Of a stretch of 64,000 nt of DNA, positions 35,051-46,454 are shown piece by piece. The stretch spans positions 8,928,001-8,992,000 of the forward strand of contig JARFIW010000453.1 in assembly GCA_036346225.1 (NCBI GenBank). The letters run 5' to 3'. The stretch comes from Platerodrilus igneus (taxonomy: Eukaryota; Arthropoda; Insecta; Coleoptera; Lycidae). Each line of letters starts with the position of its first letter. Position 1 is the first letter of the stretch. A program made the translations under genes and the position numbers. The notes beneath the pieces are model-generated. The model searched no databases. It was not told where the DNA came from and was given only the letters and a program-made list of their open reading frames with translations.

Positions 35051-35995
35051 GTAGATACAACTGACCACTTCACTACAAGAATCTGGACAGACCATAATAA
35101 ACGATCCTTCGCGAAAGCGTGCTCTAAATGAAGACGCTATCAGAGGCACACCTTCGACTACAGCTATTCATCAAGGTGAGCCTTTTGCTTATGTTTTTAA
35201 TTGTTTCTTTTGTATATAAATCGTAACAATTTGACGGTAATAATTTGCGACCACATTTGGGTCGTAATAAATTACGCGCCCCAACGTGGGCACAAATTAT
35301 TACGGTACCAACTAGTCGTCAGTTATAACCCTGACCCAAGGCGTGACTTATTACGCTTCAAATGTAGTCCCAAATTAATACTATCAAACGGTTACAGAAT
35401 TATATACAAAGAAAGCAGTTAAAAACATAAGCAAAAGGATCACCTTGATTAATAGTTATAGCTATCAGTATGCCTCTTCTGATGTCTTCATATGGAACAG
35501 GGTTGGATGTTCTTTTCTTATGGCTTATTCAGATTCTTGCGGAATAGTGGTTTGTTGTACCTACAACTATAGGGAACAGATACTTGGTGGTGGTTAGATA
35601 CGGGATAGGTAAAGGCTTTCTCAGGTACACTTCCTGCTATTAACGCGCAGTCGCGCTTAATACGTCGATATTGTACGATAGTTGACGGTAAAGTTCAAGT
35701 TAAGACTCGTCATGTCCATGAACTCGTTGTTGTCTTCACTATATGAAACGTTTCTTATTGGTCGATCACGATAGCCACAGATTGTTTGTTTTGAGAAATA
35801 CGCGTTTAAACGAATATATCGATAAATTAAGCGTTCTTGACCCTAGCTATTATGAACTCAGAAACCACAAACTTTACATGCAGTAACCTAATTAAATTAG
35901 AGATCAGAAGGAAACTTTTACCTTTTGGATTAAAAAAATCCCTTATCCTTAAAATTAAAACGAAATCTTGGTACAGCCAAAAGATGTAACACGTG
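34640..35995. repeat. Terminal foldback palindrome of copy B, arms ~670 bp
   Basis: Symmetry centre is near 35310. Paired landmarks: CTTTACCTAT at 35001 with ATAGGTAAAG at 35605; TTAATTTATCGAT at 34801 with ATCGATAAATTAA at 35818; GTTTTTAATTG near 35190 with its complement near 35420. The central 150 bp (GGTAATAATTTGCGACCAC...) is itself the innermost part of the symmetry. Arms have diverged by small changes, so the DNA may still extrude or break but is not a perfect hairpin. Confidence 0.85.
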
Positions 35996-36881
35996 ATGCC
36001 ACAGAATTTAATAACCCTTTCGGCATAATATCAATAAAACTAACACTAAGGTACGGTCTATCGTCATTGCGAATATATCGTCAGCTCAAACAATTTAGCA
36101 AATGTCTATAAAAAAGCTGCGTGGTTAAGCCAAATTTCTCTAACCACCATGTCTAGTTTTTTTGTAGCGGTATGATTACGATGTTGGTCCAAAAGGTATA
36201 ATATGAAATTGTTAACAGATACTATAGGACAGAGTGACAGAACGGCAGGTGTAAAAAGAGGGTTGCTCAACCATACAGCTTTCGGAAAGTAGAGTGACTA
36301 ATATGCTATCCGAGTCTATAAACGGATAGAATAAGAAACAGACTTGGGCGCCAGTGATAATCCGAAAAAAACGACAAACTTTGCGTTCCCACACACAAAA
36401 CGAAAGCACGGATACAGAACCACTTCAGGAACAAAAGCTACGCTAAGAACCAGGAGTAACTGAAGTAACTTACCTAAGAACCGCCAAAAAATATCAACGA
36501 TTAAAGAGCGAAAGGGTAACTACAGTTTGTATAATTCATATAGTAGATCAAATTAATTAAAATTGTCTTGGAATAAAAATTGATTTACAAAACATTGCTC
36601 TACAAGGTGACAAATTAAATAGCATGAAGTATTTTGGAGAACGTTGTGGTAGTACCGCTTACATAAACGTATCTTAAATAGTAAAAGTAGATTAAAATAA
36701 AGAAAACAAAATGTTAAAAGCAAGCTCTAAGTATGTTAGGCGGGTGGAGATAGAAAGTAAAATTTTAAACTGATCGGATAGTCAAATTAGTATTACAAAT
36801 TTTATAAGGTACCGGTTGTCACGGTAGGTCAAGTATACGGTAGGTATATCAACCTTGGATGCGAAGTGATTCTTGATGTCG
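35996..36881. other. AT-rich spacer, no recognisable feature
   Basis: No coding similarity or repeat unit of the neighbouring elements is visible in this stretch. Confidence 0.5.
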
Positions 36882-36916
36882 TGTGACGTCACGTCTAGTA
36901 CAATCCTCACTGTGTG

Positions 36917-36923
36917 TATAAAG
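36917..36923 (+). promoter_or_regulatory. TATA box of the P-like element
   Basis: TATAAAG sits 14 bases inside the left inverted repeat, and about 140 bases before the start codon once the nested insertion is discounted. Position and sequence suit the transposase promoter; no experimental support. Confidence 0.4.
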
Positions 36924-37052
36924 TTCTACTATCGTTATAGAGCAGTAAAGTAAGCACACGTGTTATATGCTGGTCTATCATTGGGTGATATCTCAAATTA
37001 GTTGTGAATTACTGTAATTTATGTATGTTGTATAGTTAGTGAATATTTTTTA

Positions 37053-38031
37053 TACAGAGTGGTAGAAAAGTCTCGGAACGGTCATATAATTTGGGAAATA
37101 CTCATCGCATCAAAAAAAGAAAAAATACGTGTTCAATATTTTTTTAAAAGCTATCCAATGACACCAAAATTGAACCCCCACCCCCACCCCCTGGGGGTAG
37201 GAGTGGGGCAACTTTAAAAGTTTAAGTAAAAAACCCCATTTGTTATTCCAGATTCGGATTCGCCACAAAATATTAGTCATAATTTTTTTAGGTTTTTTGC
37301 AAATGGCGCTGCAATCGACAAAAATTAACTATTTCTAGAAGAATTGATGGATCAGAAAATAAAAGAAGTAAAATAATAAATTATTTATTTCATACATAAC
37401 GAAATTACCGCCGAAGGTGTTCAAATTGACCATTTGTCGCGCTTTTAGGTCTTCCAGATCTTGGTTCATCCTTCACCGAACCAGTTCGCTCAGAACGATT
37501 CACTGTTCGACTCACAGTAGATTTAGAAATCGGTTGACGTTCCGCATTGACTTCATTTAATAAATCTGCGACTTGCTGCAATGATCCTTCTTTATCTCCA
37601 TACCCCCGCATCATCAGGATAATTATTCCTTCTCTTTCAGACAGAGACATCACGAAATAATATCAAAAGCTAGTAACAAAATGAATACTAAAAATGAATG
37701 TAATTCTGACATTTTTCGATTTCAAATGTTTTTGTACCCTATTTTGGTTTTGTCAATTACAACGCCTTCTATCATCCAAAATGGCTTGTATCGTAGGTCA
37801 ATTTGTGGTAATTTATCCTGCGGAATCCGAATCTGCAATAACAAATGGGGGTCTCAACTTAAACTTTTAAAGTTGCCCCATCCCTACCCCAGGGGGTGGG
37901 GGTGGGGGGTTCAATTTTGGTGTCATTGGATAGCTTTTAAAAAAATATTGAACACGTATTTTTTCTTTTTTTGATGCGATGAGTATTTCCCAAAATATTT
38001 GACCGTTCCGGGACTTTTCTACCACTCTGTA
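37053..38031. mobile_element. 979-bp Tc1/mariner-type element with ~210-bp inverted repeats
   Basis: Positions 37053-37262 (TACAGAGTGGTAGAAAAGTC onward) match the reverse complement of 37823-38031 nearly throughout, including the long CCCCACCC run and GATTCGGATTC. TA dinucleotides flank both ends (37051-37052 and 38032-38033), as expected of Tc1/mariner insertions. The ~560-bp middle encodes only a transposase N-terminal piece, so the element is non-autonomous. It lies within the 5' leader of the P-like element, six bases before the ATG once the TA duplication is counted. Confidence 0.9.
37405..37653 (-). pseudogene. Transposase HTH domain inside the Tc1/mariner-type element
   Basis: An intact 82-codon frame reads EREGIIILMMRGYGD, then VADLLNEVNAERQPISKSTV, SRTVNRSERTGSV and a GRPKSA hinge. 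This is the paired HTH DNA-binding head of IS630/Tc1/mariner-type transposases, with the GRP hinge. It ends at a stop soon after the hinge, and the catalytic domain is absent. The frame being intact while the catalytic domain is missing could be chance for so short a frame, or could mean a retained DNA-binding peptide. Confidence 0.75.
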
Positions 38032-38038
38032 TATAAAA

Positions 38039-40652
38039 ATGCCGTCAACCTGTGCAGTAGCGTCGTGTAGAAATAACGGACGAAATACTAAAGCTCGAAG
38101 GATAGTTTTACATTCATTTCCAAAAGACGACGTTCGTGTTAAAAGATGGGTTTCTCTGTGTAAACGAAAAGACAATTTCCAACTAAAAAATAGTGTTATT
38201 TGTTCGGAACATTTTGATAAAAGTGATTAGGAGCGCGATTTAAAAGCTGTATTAATAAATATCACTCCAAAGTGGATTTTGAAATCTACTGCAGAACCAC
38301 ATTTAAACATGCCAAATTATTCTGTAACCGCAGAGCTTAACGATCTTCAACACAGCAAAAGAAATAATCGATACTTAGACAGGCAAAACAAAAAACTTGT
38401 TAAAGAATTGTTGTTAACCTCTAATCAACCCGAAAATGATCAAACAGTTAGTGTTCAACAAAGTGACTACCCCACGCTTCATAGTGATAAAGAATACAGT
38501 GTACGACATTCGGATATTCCCACAGAACTAGACACACAAGATGACAGGTTGAGAAAACTGGAAAATATTGAAGAAGAAAAATTACTGTTTAAAACAAGAG
38601 TTTTGCCGGTTAAACAGTGAGATTTCTGTATTACGTGAAAAATTGGCTCTGTTGGAAAAACGTTTTTTAAATATTAAAAACCTTATTGAAAAGTATGATT
38701 TATTTTCTAAGTGCCAAAAGCAAGTTCTCGTTACAGGAAAAATGTCAGCAATGGAGTTCAGAAGACATAGCCAACGCAATAACTTTACGAGCACTATCCA
38801 AAACAGACTATGATTATATGATACGTAACTTAAAGTATCCATTTCCTAGTGAGTGCACTATTAAACGCCGTCTTTCTATTATAAAATGTTCTCCGGGAAT
38901 AATTAGTCTTAGTTTATAAATAATGAAAGAACAATCTGGATTTATAGAAAATTTTGAGAAGGATGTAATTTTGTCCTTTGATGAGATGAAAGTTGTATCT
39001 GTCTATCTTTTATAATTTTGATTGTCCTTTAACGGAAGACTTGCTAAAAAAATATTATCAGAACTATCGAAGAAATAGGGTTTAGGATAAGAAGTTTTGT
39101 AAGCGACATGGGCGGATCTAATAGAAAGCTAATATCTCAGCTATCAATAAAACCTGGAAGAACCTTCATTCCTAACCCATGTTGTCTACTGAGAAAAATA
39201 TAGACATTTTGCGATATTTCACACGCACTAAAGCTGTTATGAAATCAACTTTTGGACCAGGGTTTTACATTAGCCGATGACCAACAGATTACAAAAACTC
39301 CTTTCCAAAAATTAATAAAAAGAAAATATAGTCCGATCTGCAGTATTGTTATATTAAGCAATACACATTTAACTGTTGCTGGTCCTGAAAGGCAGAATGT
39401 AAAAAAAGCAGCTGAGCTGCTCTCTGATTCCGTTTCAAAAGCTATCCTTTATCATTTTCCAAAATATCATCATGTTTCTAAATTTGTAAAAATTATTAAT
39501 GACGAATTTGATGTTTTAAATTCACAATATGGGATAGACTCCAGAAATTACTTGAAACGTGGTTATTGTTTGTTTCTATCCAAACAATATGAAGCTCTTG
39601 AGAAATTATTAGAACTCTGTTCATGCGTGTGCGTTACTGGGAAGAAAAGTATGTTGCCGTTTCAAACGGGATTTATGATTTCAATTGAGAGTACGAAATC
39701 CCTCTACACAGAACTACGTGAAGAAGGGTACACCTTCTTAATGACACCGAAATTAAACCAAGATGTATTAGAGAGCTTTTTTCTACTCTCCGTGGTTTGG
39801 GCTTGTTTTACGACCACCCAACTCCAATTTCTGTAATTCAAAGAATAAAGACCATTTTGATTGGAAAAAACGCATCAAACATTTTTACTGTCGGAAATAT
39901 AACGGCATCCGAAGACGATGAAAATCTTTTAACTGCACGTATCATTGATGCAACAGCGTCAAATAAAAATGAAAGTAGTATAGTTCTGGAGGACGATTCA
40001 CAAACAGCAATTGCTGACGTTGATGAAGAAAGTGATTTTTTGAATTCTGTAGACGGCCTTATAAGACAACTTGATACTATCAAAAAGAATGAAAAATTAA
40101 ATGTAATAGAACTTGATCACAAGCAAACTCTTCCATCGAAAATGATAGACAATTCGCATACAGAAAGTATCGAAGGAACAGAAAATACGGAGCTTATTGA
40201 ACAACTTGCTGGGTATATCGCTTAGAGGATAAGAAAGAAATATCCCGAAAATATTGCAAATATGTCTAAATGTCGTGAATATACGAAAGATGCATTAAAT
40301 AAATAAAATTGGTTATCCATGATCTCGAGAGGAAAACTTACGAAACCCACATCGGAATGGTTAAATCAAGTTTTGAAACCGGCAAAAAGATTTTAAAGAA
40401 TTTCATGGTTCTTCACTAAATTACTGCTGTAAAGTAATGGAAAAATTTTCCAAACGCATAATCGAAAAGTATCCAGAATTCGACGAATTCCCTGTAAAAT
40501 GTTATGCCAGGACAAGGACGTTTCTAAGAATGAAAGCTTTGAATAAACATTCTGTGAAAAAACGTTCTGCTTTATATAATAGTTCAAATTTGCGAAGAGC
40601 TAAAAATAAATTAAAAAAATTGTCAATTAAGAGTAGGTGCAGTGTTTTGTAA
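38039..40652 (+). pseudogene. P-element/THAP9-like transposase pseudogene
   Basis: A complete THAP zinc finger opens the protein: C5 and C10 (TCAVASC), HSFPKDD, VKRWVSLCKRK and ICSEHF, giving the C2CH set. A TAG at 38228 interrupts it. Then come a linker, a leucine-rich coiled coil (SEISVLREKLALLEKRFL, shifted frame near 38600), WSSEDIANAITLRALSK, the first catalytic Asp in ILSFDEMKVV (38970), the second in SDMGGSNRKL (39106), FCDISHALKLL, a middle domain, and the Glu-bearing LNQDVLESFF at 39765. A frameshift at 39785 precedes STLRGLGLFYDHPTP. LAGYIA (40208), SWLNQVLK-like text and RTRTFLRMKALNKH lead to the TAA at 40650. At least six stops or frameshifts are present, so it is dead, but every domain is still represented. 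Confidence 0.92.
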
Positions 40653-40663
40653 TTGTACATTTT

Positions 40664-40669
40664 AATAAA
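40664..40669 (+). terminator. Polyadenylation signal of the P-like transposase
   Basis: AATAAA occurs 12 bases after the stop codon. Confidence 0.5.
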
Positions 40670-40689
40670 ATATTATTTAAAGTTCTTCG

Positions 40690-40742
40690 TATGGTTATAC
40701 CATAGGTGGATATTTATATTTATATCTACGTGGTATGGTTAA
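40690..40742. repeat. Imperfect hairpin downstream of the P-like transposase
   Basis: TATGGTTATACCATAGGTGG and CTACGTGGTATGGTT can pair around an AT-rich loop. P elements carry subterminal inverted repeats, so this may be a transposase-binding region; that is inference. Confidence 0.4.
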
Positions 40743-41105
40743 AGTATTTGTAATTTGTAATTCCCTATTCCCAAAATGTATAATCTTAGCGTTTAATTTT
40801 CAAGATATTATAATTTATTTAAGTATCGCAAAAATATAATAACAGCCACAGATTTGCATCATTATTCAACGAGGATCAAAATAGGTCCTATTATAAACCT
40901 ATCAGTAATTAGAGAAGATTATTATTTCACCATTATCTTGTTTATTATTGTTGATCCGTATCCTAAGACTATAATATTATTATAAAAGTGAAAGATCAAA
41001 ATTTAATATTTCACGTACAAAAATTAACTTGTTAATAACAGGTAAAAGAAAATGCATTCGACACAATGAGATACTGCACGTATTTGTACTAGCGTTGACG
41101 TCACA

Positions 41106-43206
41106 ACTCCAGTTCGCCAGTTTATTTTACCTTGTGCAAATTTAACGTAATTAGGTAGTGTGATTGTTAGTGGAAATATATCTAATGCTAGATCTACAAA
41201 CTTTCGTAAGTCACCGAATTAGTTTTGTTAGTTATTTTCAAACAGTTATTTATAAACTTACTTGCAGCACTGGTAGAACAAGATCTTAGTTAGATTTTAA
41301 CACCGGTGTAGAATCCACTAACCTTATGTGAAACTTCACCCGGAGCAAGCAGTATGAAGTGTAGTACAACCAATAATAAATCGAGCAATAAATCTAGTAA
41401 CAAATTGATCGGTATTGCAAATAGGGAAACGCGCTAGGAAATGAGCAACAACACACGTAGATAAGCCATCAAATCCATGTTTGCATGCAAACTGCTTGAG
41501 AAACAGCAATTGTTATTCACTATTAGAAATCAAAGGTGGATGCGTGGCTATAAAATCACAAAGTAAACATTAAGCTTAACCGTCCGAAGCATACAAAGTA
41601 TTGAAGCAAAGCCTGAAATTAGAACTACTTAAAAGGATATCTATAAAAATAATAAGTATGCAAATTTCCAATCATCGCAAATGTTAATAGTTATATAGCT
41701 CGAAAACCTAATAGAACAGGTAAGTGATAAACAGTAAACTTAAAATTAAGCACATTTTTAAAATTGTAGCGCATTGGCATTACGTAAAATTGTTACCGGA
41801 TGCAAAAAAAAAAAAGGAAATTAATCTTAAGCGCACAAATTATTGTTAAATAGATATTAATCCTGATTTCATGAGCAGCAGTGTTTAATTAAGCAAAGTA
41901 TTTCGATATATTTTTAGTTTTAAAAAGGGCAATGAACTTAAAAACACAAAAGCACAATTTTGTTTTTGTATAATACATCTTGAAACTTAACTCAGGTTCA
42001 TACGTTATTTCAAAACCGCAAACTGGTAAACAAATAGAATAGAGCCTTTTACAAATTTTAATAAAATGAAGTAAAACTAATATTGCATAGTTACAACACA
42101 AAGCAGATTCAGGAAGAAAGAACAAACGCCCGACATTGGATGGAAGACCACGAATTAATTATTTGCAAACCATGAACAAATACACATGTGAGGATTACTG
42201 TTAAAGGTTAGTCGGGTACACCCCTTTTGTATGGGAATAACCAACAGGAGTGGACGTGATGAGGGCCGCGGAATTTTCGATCAAACCAAACACTTAGAAT
42301 TGGGACGAATGTATTCCAAAAAGATTGGAAATAGGAAAACTCGAAGGCACTAACTCAATCTTGGGTTATGAAATTTTTTATCGACATTGAGATATAAATG
42401 TAAGTCTTGGTTAATTAGAACTTTCAATTACTAATTGTTGGTGGCATTTATGCAAAACACTTGTTTAATTAAATATTGATAAAGTTATTCCACATTTACC
42501 ATTAGTTAAACCATAGTATTAAGTTATTACTGATATAAATCTCTACGTGCAAATTTTAATTGAAAAGTTGAGACGTGTTGTAAATTATTATAATTGAATC
42601 GTCGCGGTTATTATTAATGGAATGTGAACTGATTTATGTAATTTTGCAATTCTGTATATGTATATTTTTTCACAGGAATATTTTTATGTCTCTGATATTT
42701 AAATGAATGTAAGTAATTGTAAAATTTGCATGTATACCTGTTTACACAAAGAATCATAATCCGTATTAAAATAGATTTAAGTGATGCAGTGAGGTAATAT
42801 TTGTTGTTTTCTTGTGTACACATATAGTGTAGCATTTTTGTACAAAGGACTCCATTCCACCAGGAAGTCGATGTAAATAGAATACCCAGGAATACTTATT
42901 ATTCAGCGGATTTTCACTAGACTAGACTAGTTGAGTTGGCGCTCATAATTTACAACAGGTCGAAGATCTTTCAAGGTAAGTGTTATTGGTAACGTAGCTT
43001 AACATTGGAACTAATTAATTATTACATTCTTCGATTTTTGCTCAATTTTTTCATTGGTTACATAGGGACCGACTCCCGTACCACTGTCTTTGCCAGTGCA
43101 CCCTTAATTCGTTACGAGATTCCCGCCCCTTCTGGGCAATTCTAAATTTAACAATTTTACGTATCATTCACTTGTAACAAACTATATACAGTATACAATT
43201 AGCACG
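41106..43206. other. Mostly AT-rich spacer, one splice-donor-like island
   Basis: No family similarity. Around 42870-42980 a more balanced stretch ends TTTCAAGGTAAGTG, a strong 5' splice-site shape, and could be an untranslated first exon. No matching coding exon is seen. Confidence 0.35.
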
Positions 43207-43767
43207 TTACATCTGACCCCAAAGCAAAATAGAGATAGTAAACTTCAAATGTGATGACTGCTTAAAATGCCGGCTAAGTAGTGGACTGTACTGTATTATG
43301 TCTTTGTGACGGCTATATACCGGAGAAAAAGTAAAACCGTATTTACAGCTGCATTTTAATCCTATCCCTGTGAAAATATGTATGGTCGAACCACGAGCTG
43401 TTAGCACCGACCCCCGCACCGCACAGCGCAGTATCATTTCCATATCCTGCGAATAGATGACAGGAATCTATCACTGCCGTCATTTATCTCAATAAAAACC
43501 ACTGACTGCATCGAGTTTTTCTAGAAGATCCTGTTCATGCAATTGGTTTCTAGCACTCGCCGTACCTACAAATAGAGCGCTAGCTTTCTTCAACATGTTA
43601 AAGTGATCCTTGACATGCCTATACAACTGCATGTATAAGAATTTCAAGTTCACCCTCCGAACGCATAAAATTAACATATCTGACACGTTGTACGCCGTTT
43701 GTCGTTTACTGGAATGCTCCCATATGCTAACAACATAGACTGCATTAAACTTTGATAAATCATACAT
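43207..43767 (-). CDS. Two adjacent unrecognised ORFs on the minus strand
   Basis: Read in order, a 92-codon frame (43767-43489, beginning MYDLSKFNAVYVVSIWEHSS) is followed after several stops by a 78-codon frame (43443-43207, with LTARGSTIHIFTGIGLKCSC). Composition is protein-like and base use more balanced than the surroundings. I recognise neither domain. They may be pieces of one decayed gene. No start context, splice site or promoter is convincing. Confidence 0.25.
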
Positions 43768-45157
43768 AGTAATTAATGGAGTTTATTTGGTCATTGGTAT
43801 TGTAAATAAACTTTTCATTTATAAATCACTTATTTGCTGCCAACCGGCTATCCCGAGCACTACGAATAGTTGTATGATTTAGAAATAAGGCTATGGAGAT
43901 TAGAGCCAACATCACTTGTTGCTGAATTTTTTTTTGACAGTATTACATATTACTTTAATTACTAATTTTAAAAATGCATGTTTGGAACTATAATTCACAG
44001 AATGTGACAATAGACTATAACGTGTTAAATAAATTAACTCATGACATGCCTTTTTCAATTACTGGATATCCAAGTGCATCAAATTTATTGTACTCTGTAT
44101 AAATGTAAAGGAATTACTTTTGCTTTCTATATTCGGCCTTGGTAGTTTTATAAGTTATTTACTACATTGTAAGAATAAGACGGTTTGGTCATGCATAAAT
44201 ACGCTAAGATATCCCCGGAGATTTTTATCGCTTTCGGAAAAATGATATAAACACACGCTTTTGAAATGACGATGTTCTCTATTCTAATTGGATGTAACAC
44301 ATAAACAGGTTTGACTAATCCAATTGCGTGAGGGCCAAATAAGTGTTAGGACAATGGAGCAATTATGTGGACAACTCTAGTGCCAGACCTCATGAAAGCG
44401 ACAGTGTTTGTCGGGAGAGTGCCGTTACCGAGTGTTTTGATGTAGAGTTCTTATTATCCGTGCCAACCTTTTTTCCTATTTCCTTTAGGACACTATAGCG
44501 ATTATTGGCAAGCAACAACGTTATACAATCTGCAGAAAATTGAATTAGAACGACCCTGTGAGGAGTTCCGTTACCAGAGGTCATAAACCGTACGGATTAA
44601 TAACTTTATAACCGTTAGAAAGTACAACAATTGCACATTTGAATCTTAATTTGAGGGTAAAAAGAGATTAGTTATAAGTTATAAATGATGTTTAAGGTAC
44701 CGTCATCCATCAACCCAAAATCTAGGGGAATGCGTGGCAAGATTACGAACTTAAACTTCAAATATTTTGCTTGACGTTATTTAGTACTTCTTCAAACTGA
44801 AATTTACCGGAGAACATCTCTTAACCCTTATATTTAATAAAAATTGAAATTGAAATGGTGATATTCCCTCATGAAATTTGACAAAAAATATGCTCCTAGA
44901 AAAACCATTATCGTCATCTTGCCCCTCTTATGGAGCAGGTTGACGAACCGTGCTGGTTAAGATGACGAATCAATAGATAACATTAATCAAGTCATAGCTA
45001 AAGCTTTATTTAAGAAAAAAGAATTGGTGTAATGTAGGTGTTTAACTTAAGATAAATTTAGTTAAAAAAGTTTAAAACTAAACATTATATAGAATGAAAT
45101 AAAACTTTAAAAATTAGTTACAAAGATCAATAAAATTCATGGAAAGGAATTGCATTT
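43768..45157. other. AT-rich spacer, no recognisable feature
   Basis: No similarity or ordered structure was found on either strand. Confidence 0.5.
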
Positions 45158-45505
45158 CTATAGTTTCATCGTAGCTTCATTTTCATCCCAGCTGGAATAT
45201 TTGACGAGCCCAAGATTTTTAGTAAGATTTGTAGTGGCAGTACTAGTACCATATTTTATCTTTGCGGTGCTCTCTACAAGAAAAATATCGTCCTCCTTTT
45301 CTTCCTCTAATAATAATGTTTCAACATCGTAGCCACCTTCTCCCATGTAAGAGACATCGGATTCTGATGATTCATTAGATGAAAAGAAGTTCAATTGACG
45401 CTTTGTTGTTTCCTTTAATTTATTAGCTATATCTAATACTTTAAAACACAGAGTTTTCTTTGATGTTAATTTTTTAGTCTTCCTTTGCAGTCGTTACTGT
45501 TTAAT
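45158..45505 (-). CDS. Basic-then-acidic ORF, possible transposase C-terminal tail
   Basis: An open frame of about 115 codons without an early ATG runs from a lysine-rich start (RLQRKTKKLTSKK) through TLCFKVLDIANKLKETTKRQ to a serine/glutamate-rich acidic segment (SSNESSESDVSYMGEGGYD). Basic followed by acidic C-terminal tails of this kind are common in pogo/Tigger-type transposases and many nuclear proteins, but no catalytic domain is seen upstream. Identity is unresolved. Confidence 0.25.
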
Positions 45506-46004
45506 CAGTTCTAGTAATCCCTTTGTTCCGCTTATAATTATATATAATTTACCGCTTGCCTTATTTTTAACATTTAGAATTTGTTAATTATTTACCTCCG
45601 CCCGGTATATTCAAATGTCACTGTATGCACCGTAAAATTACTTCAAACACCGCACCTGTGAATTGTAAATACTGCAATACCCATGAACTATGTGCAAGAA
45701 CTGTCTTATCACCTGCCATGGAGAGGATGAAGAGAGTCTACTATCGGTTTCCGTTCTGAACGGCCGCAACAAAATAAATGTGCTATGCTTTGCTATATTT
45801 ACAAAACTAAGTACTTTGAAGTAATCGTTGTTTATTATTATTATTTGCCTGTACAATGTCCACTTTTCTCTACCACTTAGTTATCGAAATACCGCCGCAA
45901 TAAATAACACCCTTTTTTGTTCTTCTTTTCTTCTAGAGCTTGTTTTACAAGTGTTTCAAAAATCTAGAAGAAAGTAGTTGTTTTCTTAGTGTTCTAGTTG
46001 ATTT

Positions 46005-46315
46005 GATGATGGCCATTGGAAATGGAGGAAGGGCTGAGGAAATATGAATCCGTGGGAGAATGGATGATGAAAAAGTCGATGGTTGTAAAGGAAAAGCGGA
46101 GAAAATAAGAAGCTGTGGAGGAAAGGATGATGAGGATGTTGTTAGATGTGGAGAAGGAGCTGAGGATACAGGAATTTTTGAAGGAGGGGACAATGAGAAA
46201 GTTGATGGTTGTGAAGGAGCTGAGGAAATAAGTGGTTGTTGAGGAAGGAATTATTAGGATGTCGACGGTTGTGGAGAACGGGCTGAGGACTTAGAAGTTT
46301 GTGGAGCAGCAAAAG
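46005..46315 (+). repeat. ~63-bp imperfect minisatellite encoding a 21-residue repeat
   Basis: About five purine-rich units. In the frame 46060-46242 they read DDEKVDGCKGKAEKIRSCGG, DDEDVVRCGEGAEDTGIFEG, DNEKVDGCEGAEEISGC, so the period is a multiple of three. Later units contain stops. The 63-bp period is clear. Whether it was ever translated is not. Confidence 0.7.
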
Positions 46316-46454
46316 AGGGAAAACTGGTGGCTATGGAGTAAAGGTTGAAGGAATATGCTACAAATTACAAGTGGTAAACGTATCCAATTAATTATTTTCA
46401 ACAAAATCAGTGGTGTATGAAGTTTGAATATCTTGGACTGGTAGGGATGGACAC

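Larger units (their letters stand above)
29171..35995 (+). repeat. Large non-coding repeat, copy B
   Basis: Collinear with copy A from CCAAATACACGGACGAGG onward. Copy B differs by a 489-bp insertion (29388-29876), a mariner (about 31029-32290), absence of the LTR-bearing insertion and SINE, and a local ~525-bp tandem duplication at 33.97-35.05 kb. Its terminal palindrome is longer than that of copy A. Orientation and order are the same as copy A, so the two form a head-to-tail pair with only ~14 bases between them. Confidence 0.85.
36882..41105 (+). mobile_element. P-element-like transposon with candidate terminal inverted repeats
   Basis: TGTGACGTCACGTCTAGTAC at 36882-36903 matches the reverse complement of 41084-41105 at 19 of 22 positions and brackets the THAP-transposase pseudogene. 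The shared core TGACGTCA is self-complementary, which weakens the statistics. I could not find an 8-bp target duplication at these exact ends, so the true ends may lie slightly outside. Inside, in order: TATA box, Tc1/mariner-type insertion, transposase, polyA signal, imperfect hairpin. P-like elements outside Drosophila are known (THAP9 is a domesticated relative). Confidence 0.65.

Noticed and set aside
36886..36893. TGACGTCA as a CREB/CRE regulatory site
   Set aside because: Its recurrence in inverted partner position at 41096-41103 around a transposase makes a transposon end the simpler reading.
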